Positions 31,643 to 42,668 of a stretch of 64,000 bases of DNA are shown one piece after another. How positions within the stretch are numbered: position 1 is the stretch's first letter; every line of letters starts with the position of its first letter. The notes beneath the pieces are model-generated. The model did not search any database and was not told where the DNA came from. It saw nothing but the letters and a program-made list of their open reading frames with translations. Origin of the DNA: Odontocerum albicorne (Eukaryota > Arthropoda > Insecta > Trichoptera > Odontoceridae). The stretch covers positions 25,643,778 through 25,707,777 of the forward strand of contig OX463844.1 of NCBI GenBank assembly GCA_949825065.1. Reading direction: 5' to 3'. The position numbers were made by a program, and so were the translations under genes.

Positions 31643-33985
31643 AATTTTTAATGGTACACTATTTAGAGTGTGAAAATAAGTCTTTGTTTAAGAGAAAAAT
31701 AAAAAACTTTCTGTCTAGCTCTGTATAATAGCCAATGTTTTTTTTAATGTTTAGGTGGAATTTGGAAATTTCTTTTTGATATTTTTTTGTCTTTAAATTA
31801 TTGTTCCTTTCACTTCCCTGCATTTACATATGTCTAGAAAAAAATCACGACTCTTCTACCTTAAGCCAAATGAGTTAATATAACATTTCGGAAGTTCTGC
31901 AAAGAAATGCTGATGCGGGGAAGTGCCTAGTTTAAGACCACAGCCGCCACCTTTCTATTTTAACACTCAAATGATAAATTTTTTTATTAACTGATTATTC
32001 TATAATATTTTTAATATTTCAATAATTGTGGATTTGATTCTTGATCAAGGGCGCCCTTGAGAAGAGATCTTTAAACAGCGATATAACATTTTTCCTTGTA
32101 TGATATTTATTATTACTGTATTGTCTTTATATTTTATTTTTAAATTTAATTTAAAAACTTACCTTTTTTCAATAAAGCGTAAATTAAATTGTTTTTTTTT
32201 TCAATAATTCGTGTTGGAAAAATAAACAAATTATACCATTTTCGTATTATACTTCTTAAATTCTTTATCACATTTGTTTTGGCAAAGTGTTGAAGAGCGT
32301 GTCCGGGAGACGGGACCGTCATCGCTTCCGTTGAAATAATCTTTGTGTTGACAACCATTGAATTCAGAAGCACTTAACTTCCATTATGTTGTACGTGTTG
32401 CCATATGAAGATGAAAAAAAACCACTCGTACAAGTCTAGCGCGTGCCAGTATTATTACCAGACGATCTATTTTACTAGACTGGGAGTCTTTTTAATATTT
32501 TAGGGTACCTTTGAGAATCGAGTCTCCGGGTGGAAAACAACCATCTTAATAACTCGACTACGCAGGTCAGCCATTTGTGAAATAAAAAATAATATGACAT
32601 TGAATGTTTTTTTTATTCTTTTCAAATACGTATTTTTGTGATAGAAGCGATAACATTTCATGAAAGATTTATCTTTAATTCTTGATTTATGTCACATTTA
32701 ATTTACAGGGAAAGGTCCAGTTAGATTTTCTTGGAAAGTAACCAATCCCTTTTGCCTTAATTCATTTAGGGTAGTTGTAAGTAAACAAATGATTGTTGAA
32801 TATTCATTATATAATGTTATTTAATCTGAAAATAACTAAATATATTTGTTTTGGGACAAATTCAAAATATTAAATTAGAAAAACAAAAAACAATAAGTTA
32901 CAACAGCATGATCAACATTGCTCGCGAGTCTTGCGAGCTTAATGGTCTGGTGAAAAAAAATTGTTATTTCAGAACCAGCAATTAACCAATGTATGAGATC
33001 CACCTTCGTCGACGTCGTTTAAAAAGCGCATTAAAAATCATTTCATCTCCCTTCAGTGACAAAACGTATTTTTCCTTGTTTTCCATCATCGTTTTTTCCA
33101 CTTACCCTTTCCTTCTTTTGGCCAACGATGATGACCTTGTTAATGTTGTATTTGTTTTTCTTTTAATTTTGTTTGTAAGTTTTTATTATTTTTGTATTGC
33201 GTAGATTTTTTTTAATATTAAAAATATCAATCCTCCGCCTCGAACTCTAAACTTTTAAAATAAGTAAGTAATATTATAATTTAAATAGTACTGTTGAGTA
33301 GTGTTTAGCTTGTGCAAAAAGAGAATAAATAACAATCAGCGTATTGTTTTGACAGTTTTTTTTTAATTTAAAGAAATGCATAAATATGCTTAAGTCACGT
33401 AAACATATACATACAAGCTGGTTAAGAGCTTTTCACGATGATATTTAAGTATAAAATATATTTTAAATTAAAAATTTTGTTGATAGATAACAGAAACTTC
33501 TATGATCCTCAGAATAACACAGCAGGTGCAATTCGAAGATATGTGATACTCGTATTGAATGAGATCTTGAGTTTTAAAAGGTTAGACTCTCCAGCTGTTA
33601 GGGATTTGGTGTACCTATCGACGGTGTAAGATACTTGATAAGTTCATCTCTGATATTTGTGGTTCCCAAACGCTTTTATATGACATTTACTTTGATGCAT
33701 CAATTTATAAATTCATTAATTTCCGTGATTCATTTTTGTTTATAATTTTGAATATTACTTTCTACACAACAATAATAAAATTTGATCATTGATTTCCATC
33801 TACTTCTGAATTATGACACAAAATCTAGCAATCGTTTTAAAACAATGATTTGTCCAAAACTCTGTTAACAAGTAAACGTTGTTCTTTTTATTTCTTATAA
33901 ATAAACGGATGTATTTAAGATATGAAATTTCAAATAATACCTGTTTTGTGAAATATTTGAAGGAAATGACTTGGAAAGGAAAGGA
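31643..33985. other. mostly featureless; one possible SINE-1 head
   Basis: A+T-rich DNA. At 32510-32578 a minus-strand GCGTAGTCGAGTTATTAAGA and CCCGGAGACTCGATTCTCAA resemble a very decayed SINE head. The plus-strand frame at 32989-33204 (Arg-rich start, then hydrophobic) is not recognised. Confidence 0.35.
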
Positions 33986-34775
33986 CTCATCCGAAATATC
34001 GACGGTCAAATAATTAGGAATATTCGTTATGCTAGTGACACTGTTCTTGCAGATAATTTAAAGTCTACAATTGTTACTGGAGAGGGTTAACACGATTTAA
34101 AACTGGAGAGGCTTTATAATGAACATATCAAAGAAAATATACATGGTTGTCGGTAAAAGGCTAATACAGACAAACAATAAAATTGTTCAGCGATTATATT
34201 AATATGAACATCTAAAAAGCTGGCAGAATGATTAATGGACCAGTCTCAAGAGTTCACAGTTAGAATGGAGATGGCTCGAAGTTATTTCTTCGCAATGCTT
34301 CATATCTTCAGTCATTAAGACCTCAATTTGGACCTAGATATGTGAATTTCGCATTGCCATATATTTCCGTATTTCCCTTTGCTGTTGAAGCATATACACT
34401 TAGGCAACAACAGTTTTAAAATCGGGTGCCATCGAAGAATGTTGATAGACTTATGGGTTTACAAAGTCCATAATGATGATATCTTAAAACGAATTAATTA
34501 CGATTGAGAATAATTATCCACCAACAAATAGAGAAAATTTGACTACTTTGGATATATAATACATATGTTAAGAAGTGAACAATATGAGATGATTCAACTG
34601 ATATTAAGTGGAAAATTCAAAGAAAAAGTCGGAAAGAGAAGATGATCTGGTTCAAGAACTAGCGGGATTACTTTTAGTATTGTACAATATCTATGTTAAG
34701 AGCTGCTGTCTCAAAGATGATGATCGCCAACTTCCAAGGAGAGGATGTTTAAAGAAGAATTGAATCGAATCCAAA
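33986..34775 (+). mobile_element. LINE-Z reverse transcriptase, C-terminal half
   Basis: Ordered plus-strand readings: IIRNIRYASDTVLADNLKS (motif C; canonical YADD-VLLA, here YASD), then NISKKIYMVVGKRLIQTNN (the 'NV-KTK-MVISK' block), then ARSYFFAMLHIFS, VFPFAVEAYTLRQQQF, NVDRLMG, FDYFGYIIHMLRSEQYEMIQ, LILSGKFKEKVGKRR and MMIANFQG. Each matches successive segments of an endonuclease/RT LINE. Five or more frameshifts or stops. No flanking duplication identified. Confidence 0.85.
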
Positions 34776-35299
34776 AAAAACATTTACACCTTTTCCTACG
34801 TTTTTTTATTTGGAATTTCTTTCTCTTTACAAACGAGATAATTGCATTTGTCGAAAAAAACTAGAGCAACAATTATCATTCTCGTTCTCTGTTCTTATAT
34901 TTAATCGACCCTCTAAAATACGAGTACATATCTGAGAGATAAAGTAACACTAAGATTGAACATTACCGTTCTATAATCTCATAAAGGGTGCCTGATACGA
35001 AATCTCATAAAGGGTGACTGATACTGTAACTGATACGAAACATTCTTGGAGGCAAGACGAACATATGTATATAAATATTATAATACCTAACTATCGAATC
35101 CCATCATATAAAGATGATAATGTGAAATGAAGTTTACCGAAAAAGCTTACATATCGTATATTCTAAATTGTTGCTGGGTTATACATCCTTGATGTATACA
35201 AACGAAACATGTGCATTAGAATATAGTGATAAGAGCAAAACAAATGCGGCAGAAATACGAACCTTGCGTTGAATATCCATACAAACTACACAACTAAGC

Positions 35300-36330
35300 A
35301 CTCAGAAAATGTCTGTAGCGTCACCTCAGGCAAAGAAGACGAAAGGTGAAAAAACATTATTGCGAAAGTTCTGTGGATTACAACCAATATTAATCTCTTG
35401 TCAGAGGGAAATAATTGAGGCAGAGAAAGAAGACCCTAAGCAGCTTTGGAATAGTTTTAGGAATGAACGAGGAAGTAATCAAATGAATACATGTTCTTCT
35501 CTCATTTAAAATTTTAACAATAAAATAGAAAAAATGCGTGCTGATATTTCTTCCACCAGTTAAACGCTGTCGGATACTAAATCCGATAAAATAAATAGCA
35601 TCGTTAATTTTGAGATTTTTGCCCATTTCTTTGAAGGACTTAAGTAAATTAGATTCTGTACCAACTTGGTTGTCGAATGTTTGGATCTTCTTCTGCATGT
35701 TACTCGGCGCATTGTCAATGGGTCACTTACAGCCTCTATAATGGCCGTCGAGCTTAAAACTTTTATAATAACTCCTGTTCTAAAACAATAAATTTAAACC
35801 GTAATAATTTAGAAAATTACAGACCGGTTTTTAATTTACCGCTTTCGTCGAAACTTATTGAAAAACATGCTTCTGTTGAGACTAATTCATATAAACTTGA
35901 AATAAACTAGATTCAAGTGATCTGTTTGTTTATAGAAAATACCACTCTACGAAGACCGTTATTCTAAGAAAATTAACTGAAATAGAAGAGGGGAAAAAAT
36001 ATTTAATAACTGCTCTGGATATTAGTGCTGCCTTTGATACTGTCGATCATAAATTCTCTTTGGCAAAGACTTAGGGACGAGTATGGATCATCAAGCAGTG
36101 CCCTTACCTGGGTTGAATCATATCTATAAAAAATAAAGCAATCCATTGGTATCAATCTGGAAGAATCGTCTCAGGGTATTGTAAAGTATGGTGAACTACA
36201 AGAGTTGGTACTGAATCCGCTGCTTTTTGTTATTTAAACTAATCATATTTGTGATCTCATTGGGACCAAAGGGTTTTCAGTTCCCGGTTTATGTGGACGT
36301 TTTGATTTTTAGATTCTGTGATGTAAGTGT
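35300..36330 (+). mobile_element. LINE-C, CR1-like reverse transcriptase remnant
   Basis: Starts with REIIEAEKEDPKQLWNSFRN (linker before the RT), then KIEKMRADISST, ECLDLLLHVTRRIVNGSLTA, VELKTFIITPVLKQ, NLENYRPVFNLPLSSKLIEK, KYLITALDISAAFDTVDHK (frames vary; motif A AFDTVDH), RLRDEYGSSSSALTWVESYL and LVLNPLLFVI (after a damaged VPQGS). The order is that of CR1/L2-type LINEs, distinct from LINE-J/K/R/Z. Several frameshifts; motif C is not found, so the copy is truncated or unreadable after about 36330. Confidence 0.85.
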
Positions 36331-37198
36331 GATTAATTGGTTGTTCTAAATCAATCCAATATTGACGGAGTATTATGAGAGAGTTTTTAAAGTTGCTGTT
36401 ACTGTGACGTGCAATAGTCTGTCTCCTAGTTCCAGACATATGGCTGGCATGTGCAGCTTTAGGAAGCACTTAAAGACAATCCTTTTTGGGAGGTCTTATC
36501 TTAATTTATGACTGAGTTCGAACCCTAAGTTAAGGCGACCTTCAGAAGAGTTTGCTCTCTAAAGGCGCTACATAAATTATCTTTCTATGGTTATTATTAT
36601 CAGAAAGAGGAAAATATACTTAAAAAGTCATTGTTCCATTAAGTACTTGAAACCATTGTATCAACTGTTTTTCAAGGTATATACTATGTCAATTAAGGTA
36701 GAGTTTTTAATGACTAATTAAAATGTAATCTCTCGAATATTTGTTGTACAGAGGTAGTCTATGAATATATCCAAATTAACTTTAATAATTAATATGGTCC
36801 CAATGGAGAGAAAGGACGCAGATAGGTTATATAGTAAGTACTGAAGCGCCTTGCCTTACGAGTATATGTAACGGGATATAGGATGACAGGCATTATAACA
36901 GGTTCGCTGACATGTAGCAATATTATCGTTACCTTAAATTATCTAACTTTCTGGTTGAGAGCTGAAGTTGGCACGTAATTTGCAGTTTATCGTCCTGTTG
37001 ACAATACTAATGCACAAAACAGTTGATTTTAAGTTGAAAAATGATCTTATTAAGAAAGCGACTTTTTTTTTCGATAACAGCGAAAATAGAACTTTAAACT
37101 ATCGTGTTAAAGATAAACGTTATACCACCTTATCTACGAAGGTCACCAAATTGAAAGCATAAAACTATCCGCACGCAACGTACGCAAAAATAATATTC
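36331..37198. other. no recognisable feature
   Basis: A+T-rich DNA with small open frames at chance level; one TACGAGTA word at 36857. Confidence 0.4.
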
Positions 37199-37492
37199 AT
37201 CAATCTATCCTAGTCAGTAAGACTTGATTTTCATCCGGCAGGTATTGGTTTCGATTACTGATATTACCTGGAAAAAATATGTTTCCAGTCGGGTTAAAGA
37301 GTTCACCCGGTAACAAAACTCGCATGCGATTGACGTGTGCAAAACTTGACTTAGTATATGCAGCAAATTCGCCAATACGTGGGATGACGAACTTTAAATT
37401 TCTTGCCTACTACTGTGGTTCTAAACATGAATGCTTGATTATAGAGGCTGAAAATACTTGACTCCCGGCTACGATCTTTATTATGTATACTT
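37199..37492 (+). mobile_element. SINE-2, full length, diverged
   Basis: A degraded head ATCCTAGTCAGTAAGACTTG and B box ATTGGTTTCGATTACTG are followed by a linker, CACCCGGTAACAAAACTCGC and the 10-bp palindrome TCGCATGCGA (from about 37319). The terminal block is ACTTGACTCCCGGCTACGAT, equivalent to TCTCCCGGCCACGGTCTTCA at 45.0 kb. Head-to-palindrome distance is about 113 bp, as in other SINE-2 copies. Confidence 0.65.
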
Positions 37493-37517
37493 TGGCAATC
37501 CGAATAATAAATATTAT

Positions 37518-37630
37518 AATCGATTTTAATAAGGGTTATATCAATATATTTTAATAAAGGTAATTTCAATCGATTTTATTAAAGGTTATTTCAATCGATT
37601 TTAATAAAGATTATTTCAATCGATTTTAAA
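37518..37630. repeat. 25-bp tandem repeat, about 4.5 units
   Basis: Units AATCGATTTTAATAAAGGTT plus ATTTC start at 37518, 37543, 37568, 37593 and 37618, all exactly 25 bp apart with a few substitutions. It immediately follows the SINE-2 3' end. Confidence 0.93.
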
Positions 37631-37737
37631 TATGTTTTTGATATTTCTGATAAATATTTAAAAAAATTTATGTTGTGATTCTTCCATTTATTTGCTTAAA
37701 TACTCATATGTTTTCTGAATAGACTAATTCAATGTTA

Positions 37738-37980
37738 CGACCTTCGTGATCTAGTTGGTAAAACGTCTCTATTACAACTTGGGGGTTGCGCATTCGATTC
37801 CCTTTTCAAGTCAGTTTTTTAAATACGATAAAAAACAATTGAAACCCTCTGGTTTTCACATAAAACTTCTTTCATGTCTTTTTGGTTGGTTGAAAGAGAT
37901 TGCCATTTGGCAATAAGCCTGCCAAGTTGTACTGTTACCACGAAATTGTAATACAATATAACGCATAAAATACCAGTAAT
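37738..37980 (+). mobile_element. SINE-1, full length
   Basis: The head CTTCGTGATCTAGTTGGTAA is followed by ACGTCTCT, B box GGGTTGCGCATTCGATTCCC, a linker, ACCCTCTGGTTTTCACATAA, TTGGTTGGTTGAAAGAGATT, GCCATTTGGCAATAAGCCTG, CCAAGTTGTACTGTTACCAC and GAAATTGTAATACAATATAA. One of the clearest SINE-1 copies and useful for defining the tail. Confidence 0.85.
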
Positions 37981-38486
37981 GCTGTAACATATAAAACATG
38001 TGCAAATGTTTATTTTGTTTTATCCCCTTGGCTTTATGCCTCAACAGATATCAAGATCTTTAAGGAAGGCTTATTGATCCTTCTAAATCAATTGTTTGCG
38101 ATTGTAGAAACTCGGGATAGAGATTTATAAAAAAAAACAGGGAATAATTGGGACTTTCCTTATCTTTGAAGTAAATTTGTATGTGATAAAAAGCCTAAAA
38201 AAAATCCCGAGAGAAGATTTTTGTGGAGAATGAGGTAAAGGTCACATATTACAAATCACTATATCTAAATTGAAATCCAATAAAAGGATATTATTTCAAT
38301 ATCCACATTTGTTCCTTTTTCATACAAGAAATTGTTTTTTGGGTAACTTATATTTTATCTGGATGTATACATTTACATCTTTTCAATTCAGGATTTCATT
38401 TCATCTCAATAAATGAAGTTTTTATTTTGATACATAGGATTCACCTTTTATTATATTGTGTTATTTTCACTGTATACTCGTATGTA

Positions 38487-38668
38487 TATGATAACCTGGT
38501 GGGTTTATTTGCCATATTGCGATATTTTCCAACCAACCAGAAAAATGTCACAGATACCAGACTTGAATCCTTTTTTAATTTTATTTGATACAAATGGGAA
38601 TCGAACTTGTAATCCCCCGGTATGGAATATAAACATCTTACTTAATAAGCCACGGAGGACGTTATTAT
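38487..38668 (-). mobile_element. SINE-1, nearly full length
   Basis: Minus strand: TCCGTGGCTTATTAAGTAAG, ATGTTTATATTCCATACCGG, GGGATTACAAGTTCGATTCC, a poly-A linker, TTTCTGGTTGGTTGGAAAAT and GCAAATAAACCCACCAGGTT. The tail ends with ATCATATACATACGAGTATA, so the genomic flank carries the dispersed ATACTCGTAT word. Confidence 0.8.
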
Positions 38669-38739
38669 TTTAGCAATATAATTTCTAGGTGTGCTGGTGT
38701 CAATCTCGATGTATTGAAGCGAATCCTGAGCACTGAAAA

Positions 38740-39000
38740 TGAGCGATACGAGCAGAATAAATGTATGCTTTGCGTCGAGTATCTCGTATTAATATATTGA
38801 ATAGAGTAAGAAATTGTTGGAGTGCTAGAGAGGATGTTATAAATAAAATTGAGAATGGTTTGGCGACATAAATACGATAAATGCGTAACAAAATACTCAT
38901 GAAATAATTATAATTCTGTTATGTCTGAAATAAATGGTGAACGAGGAAAGGCTGAAATTAAACAGGTTAAGAAATTTCAACTGAGGAAAAGATAAGAAGG
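38740..39000 (+). mobile_element. possible LINE remnant, unclassified
   Basis: Plus-strand readings YLVLIY-IE, KIENGLA and VMSEINGERGKAE resemble 'RN--I', 'K-EN-LRW-GHV' and 'V-GKRGRGR' blocks of LINE C-termini, but frames change repeatedly and no block is decisive. Reported only as a possibility. Confidence 0.25.
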
Positions 39001-39194
39001 ATTATTTTTCTTTTCTCTCAACCATCCCTTACTTTTCCTTTGATTGATGATATCTTACTTTATATGAAAATTAATGTTCGTCTATGTGGAGTTTATGAGC
39101 GTAGTATGCTCAAGAATATGTTCATGAATTTCGTGGAGACGGGTAATCATTTGAATATTTTTTGTAACCGTGTAACTTGCTTTATTTACTTTTG

Positions 39195-39410
39195 TTTGAT
39201 TGGCTGGAAGAGATTGCCATCTGATAATAAGCCCGCCAGATGGTTTATTTTGCAATGAAGTGTTGAATAAATAAGAATGAGAAACAGAAGTGCATATATG
39301 ACAAATTTATGGATGTAGACTAGGCGAGGCATGTACGAATATAATTGCGTGATGATCTGTCTTCCCTGCTTATCCTAAAAGGAACATGTCATGATGAGAT
39401 ACATGTATTT
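39195..39410 (+). mobile_element. SINE-1 tail joined to LINE-R 3' tail
   Basis: 39195-39275 is a SINE-1 tail (TTTGATTGGCTGGAAGAGAT, TGCCATCTGATAATAAGCCC, GCCAGATGG). From 39276 the sequence switches to a LINE-R 3' segment (ATTTATGGATGTAGACTAGG, CATGTACGAATATAATTGCG, TGATCTGTCTTCCCTGCTTA). The join may be a nested insertion or template switching. Confidence 0.58.
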
Positions 39411-39774
39411 TTTTTCTATTAAATCATTTTTAACTTTTAACGTTAAAATTGAATACAATAAGTCAATTCTAAACAAAATTACTTAAACTTGTTGAAAACT
39501 TGACTATAAAATTGCTTCTAGTTCTAAAAATTCAGGAAAAGTATTCTATTGAAGTATCTGATGTTTAATATTGAAGTAGTCTATATATAAATTTCATGAG
39601 TATAGATGTAAAAGAAAGAAAGAAACATTACATTTATGAGAAACTTTTATTATTCGGAAATAAAAAAATCATTTAATATAATCTTCGTTGATTAATCCAT
39701 TAAATCTTATGGTACCATTCAAAATGTCCGAATTGCCGATGAAGACACAATATAGAGCGTTGCCATGAGATTTT

Positions 39775-39852
39775 CTTCGGTCTCATTAATCAAGCCCGCG
39801 CCCTCCGTGTTAGAAGAGAGTCATCTTACGAACTAGGCCACGGAAACCATAT
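39775..39852 (-). mobile_element. SINE-1 head fragment
   Basis: Minus strand: GGTTTCCGTGGCCTAGTTCG, TAAGATGACTC and GAGGGCGCGGGCTTGATTAA (B box). Body not recognisable. Confidence 0.65.
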
Positions 39853-40429
39853 TTTATGTATGAGTTCATAAACAATTTTTTTCATAAATACTCCAACGTA
39901 CTATTCGTATTTAGAATTCTGACCATCCCATCCAGTTTACTGTCAGGTTGTGCAGCGTAAAATCTAGCTGACTCGTTATTTCATCCAAACGATTGTTTTA
40001 AAAATACGTTAAGTTCTGTTATCTAGATACATAAATAACAACTTAAAAAAAAAATCAGCTTATTTCTCAAATTATACTGTTTATTTTTATGTTTTTAACA
40101 AAAACGAAAGCATATTTCCTTCATAGATTTTGCGGTTCTAATACGGAAATATCAGTCAATATTCTCTGCTCGAGTTCACACGTTACATCGGATATTTCGG
40201 TAACAAAATTCCTGTCCATTCTTGTCCATTGCTTTTATTAATGCTTTTATGGGACCTCGCCTTACGGTTTATAGTGCTAGCAAGCTTAATTAGGATTCAC
40301 TAGCGGTTCTGATATGAAAAACATCGTGCCAGGTACGAGTATAAAAGCTTTTTGGTGAGACTTTCCTTATCCTTGTGGTGTGTACTCCTAGCAAAGCTGT
40401 CCTACTCACAGATTGTTTTTTTAATCTTT

Positions 40430-40625
40430 GTATTTTCTTCATTATTTACGATACTAATTTATAACACAAATAATTGGCATATGCTATACCTATGTATAAA
40501 TTTATATCTTAAAAACTAATATAATTTATATATTATAACTATGAACTAACTTAATTTGATTTCCTACATGTAATTTTATTTTTAATAATCTTAAACTCAA
40601 AGATTGTATGTAACAATAGTATTGA
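40430..40625 (-). mobile_element. LINE-J 3' UTR fragment
   Basis: Aligns collinearly with 12565-12740. Shared blocks are GCTATACCTATGTATAAATT (GCTATACCTATATACAAATT at 12.6 kb), a TATATTATAACTATGAACTA block against TATGTTATAATTTATGAACT, and TTTCCTACATGTAATTTTAT against TTTCCTACATATCATTTTAT. On the minus strand this is the last 200 bp before the A-rich end (T-rich at 40427). No coding sequence; a severely 5'-truncated insertion of the jockey-like family. Confidence 0.85.
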
Positions 40626-40734
40626 ACGTCCAAATCAACCATTCATTTTTCCCGTTATAAAAGTCAACGAGGCTTTTAAACATATGTTCTCAAATTAGAC
40701 AGTACGAAATCCGCTAAGATGATAGTTCGAAATA

Positions 40735-41250
40735 GTATTTTAGTACCAATACTGATATATGGGAGGAAAATGGGGATGTTGAAATATACTGAAAGGAATC
40801 GAATAAATGCTGTGGAAATGCATGCACTGAAAATAATACATGGGGTGAGAATGTAAGCGAGAATGAGGATTGACGTGATAAGGATTTAATGTGAACTTAA
40901 GGCTGATTGATGTGTTGAGTGAGATGAAGAAGAGCATTCTGAGACGGTTGAGGCATGTAAAAAATTAGGTGAACAAAGTCTAACAAAACAGATGAACAGT
41001 GCCAATTTGAGAGGAGGGCGTGGTAGAGGAAGCCCGAGAAAAGTATGGTTGGATCGAGTGAATGGTATTTTGAATGAAGGAAAACTAAAAAGTCAGAGCA
41101 ATCATATTATATAATATATACACATGAGAAGGTATATGGATATATGTTATGTGTTAATAAACGAAGGATGTGTATCAAGATAAGAAAGTTTGGTGCTTCA
41201 TTCTCTTGGCCTACTCCGACTGGGAGATGGTATACATATATATAATGTAT
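40735..41250 (+). mobile_element. LINE-R 3' end, longest copy in the window
   Basis: Plus-strand reading: LVPILIYGRKMGMLKYTERN, RINAVEMHALKIIHGVRM, then LRLI-DVLSEMKKSILRRLR, HVKN, GRGRGSPRKVWLDRVNGILN in mixed frames, EGKLKSQSN, and the tail GTGTATCAAGATAAGAAAGT, CATTCTCTTGGCCTACTCCG with a TATACATATATATAATG end. This copy shows how the shorter LINE-R pieces fit together. Frameshifts and stops make it inactive. It is followed within 15 bp by a SINE-1 on the other strand. Confidence 0.85.
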
Positions 41251-41261
41251 TGTTTTATTTT

Positions 41262-41468
41262 ATTACGCTTTCGTTATATACAGTACAGCCTGGTGGGATT
41301 ATTGCTATGTAGTAATCTCTTGTGACCAACCAGAAAGATCTTAAGTGACTTCGAGTGAAAAATCAGACTGAAATTTTTTTTTTTAATATTTGGACTCCAA
41401 CGGGAATTGAACCCCGCAACCTTCGGGTTGGAACATATGCGTCTTACCAACTAGGCCACGGATGTAGT
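41262..41468 (-). mobile_element. SINE-1, full length, well preserved
   Basis: Minus strand: CCGTGGCCTAGTTGGTAAGA, CGCATATGTTCCAACCCGAA, GGTTGCGGGGTTCAATTCCC, GTTGGAGTCCAAATATT, a poly-A linker, CAGTCTGATTTTTCACTCGA, TTTCTGGTTGGTCACAAGAG, CAATAATCCCACCAGGCTGT and ACTGTATATAACGAAAGCGT. The A and B boxes of the internal pol III promoter are clear. The cloverleaf does not close at the acceptor stem, so it is not a tRNA gene. Confidence 0.88.
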
Positions 41469-41520
41469 TCGTATGCATATTTCCCGTAGTTTATGCTGCT
41501 TAAATACGTTTTAAAGTGCT

Positions 41521-41870
41521 GTAAAAATGGCATATAATTTGCCGGACCGTTTTAAGTTACATATAAGGTATGCGGTATAACGTTTGCTTGAGATTTTAAT
41601 TACGTTTCCTTAAATAACATGACAACAAAAATCAATTAACAAAAGATAATTTTGTTTTTTATTTGATTTCTTAAAATCTATAAAGAATGCATACTTTTGT
41701 TTCTGTCAAAAATGGCATAAAATTTGCCGAAATATTTACATAAAATTTGCCGAAATATTTACACAAATAGGATATACAGCATAACATTTATCGGTGATTT
41801 TAATAACGTTTTCTTGTTTAACACGGCAGTAAAAGTCAATCAACAATAGTTAACTTTGTTTTTGAATGGA
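41521..41870. repeat. diverged local duplication of about 150-180 bp
   Basis: AAAAATGGCATATAATTTGC at 41524 recurs as AAAAATGGCATAAAATTTGC at 41708. Then ATAACGTTTGCTTGAGATTT matches ATAACATTTATCGGTGATTT, and CAATTAACAAAAGATAATTT matches CAATCAACAATAGTTAACTT. The second copy also has a 24-bp internal tandem repeat (AAAATTTGCCGAAATATTTA twice). Confidence 0.72.
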
Positions 41871-42189
41871 GTACTATGAACTCTATTACGAAAAGATAAT
41901 TTTGTTTGTGTCAAAAAAAAATTGTTATGAATAATATTGTTTGTGTCGAAAATCAGTGTTTGTTTTGGTTATTAATAGGTCTTTTGGGAACATCTTCATT
42001 TGGTTTCAGTAAATATCGTAATCATAAACTAAAAAGTAATCTCTGCCATCTAACGAGTATGTCATTGGCAGATATTCAAGAAATATATTTGTTTCTTAAT
42101 AGTTTTTTTAAGTAGACCAGATAAACATATAATATTAACGATTTCTGCATATTTTAAAATATAAATAAAAAAAGTTGGATAAGTAACTT

Positions 42190-42245
42190 TGGTTCATATA
42201 AAATATCAGATATGTATGTTCATATAAAATATCAGATATGGTATA
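42190..42245. repeat. 27-bp direct repeat, two copies
   Basis: GTTCATATAAAATATCAGAT plus ATG occurs twice in immediate succession at 42191 and 42218. Confidence 0.85.
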
Positions 42246-42264
42246 CCATAATTGATTCCTTCAT

Positions 42265-42462
42265 AATTATGACGATCTCCTTGACCAAGTTTGTAAGACT
42301 CCTGTTTTTCGAACCGGGGTTATGGGTTCAATTCCAGTCAGTTTAATTAGGGCAGTTTATAAAAAAAGGTTCTGGTATATTTTTTCTTCTTGGTTCAGAG
42401 AGATTGCCTAAAGCCAATGCAACCGCTAAGTAGTACTATATATAACGAAAGTACAACAGAAT
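42265..42462 (+). mobile_element. SINE-1, full length, diverged
   Basis: ATCTCCTTGACCAAGTTTGT, AAGACTCCTGTTTTTCG, GGTTATGGGTTCAATTCCAG (B box), a linker with TTCTTGGTTCAGAGAGATTG, CCTAAAGCCAATGCAACCGC and TAAGTAGTACTATATATAAC-GAAAG. The complete SINE-1 plan is visible. Confidence 0.75.
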
Positions 42463-42599
42463 TATTACATTTTTAATTAAAAAACATACTTCACTAAATA
42501 TTCTAGGTAATTTTCAATGATATTGGTAAACAAAGTTTTATTTATTTTTAAAATATCAGGAACCAACGGCTTACTTGTTGCGTTATTTATGTGCGTTTG

Positions 42600-42668
42600 T
42601 TAGTGAATTTGGCGGGTGGTAAGTCACCTGTCTCAGAACAGGTAACGAGTCTAGTTTGATTGCTAGTA
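42600..42668 (+). mobile_element. SINE head, weak
   Basis: GGCGGGTGGTAAGTCACCTG then TCTCAGAACAGGTAACGAGT and a poor B box CTAGTTTGATTGC. Spacing fits a tRNA-derived head; the body was not matched. Confidence 0.4.
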
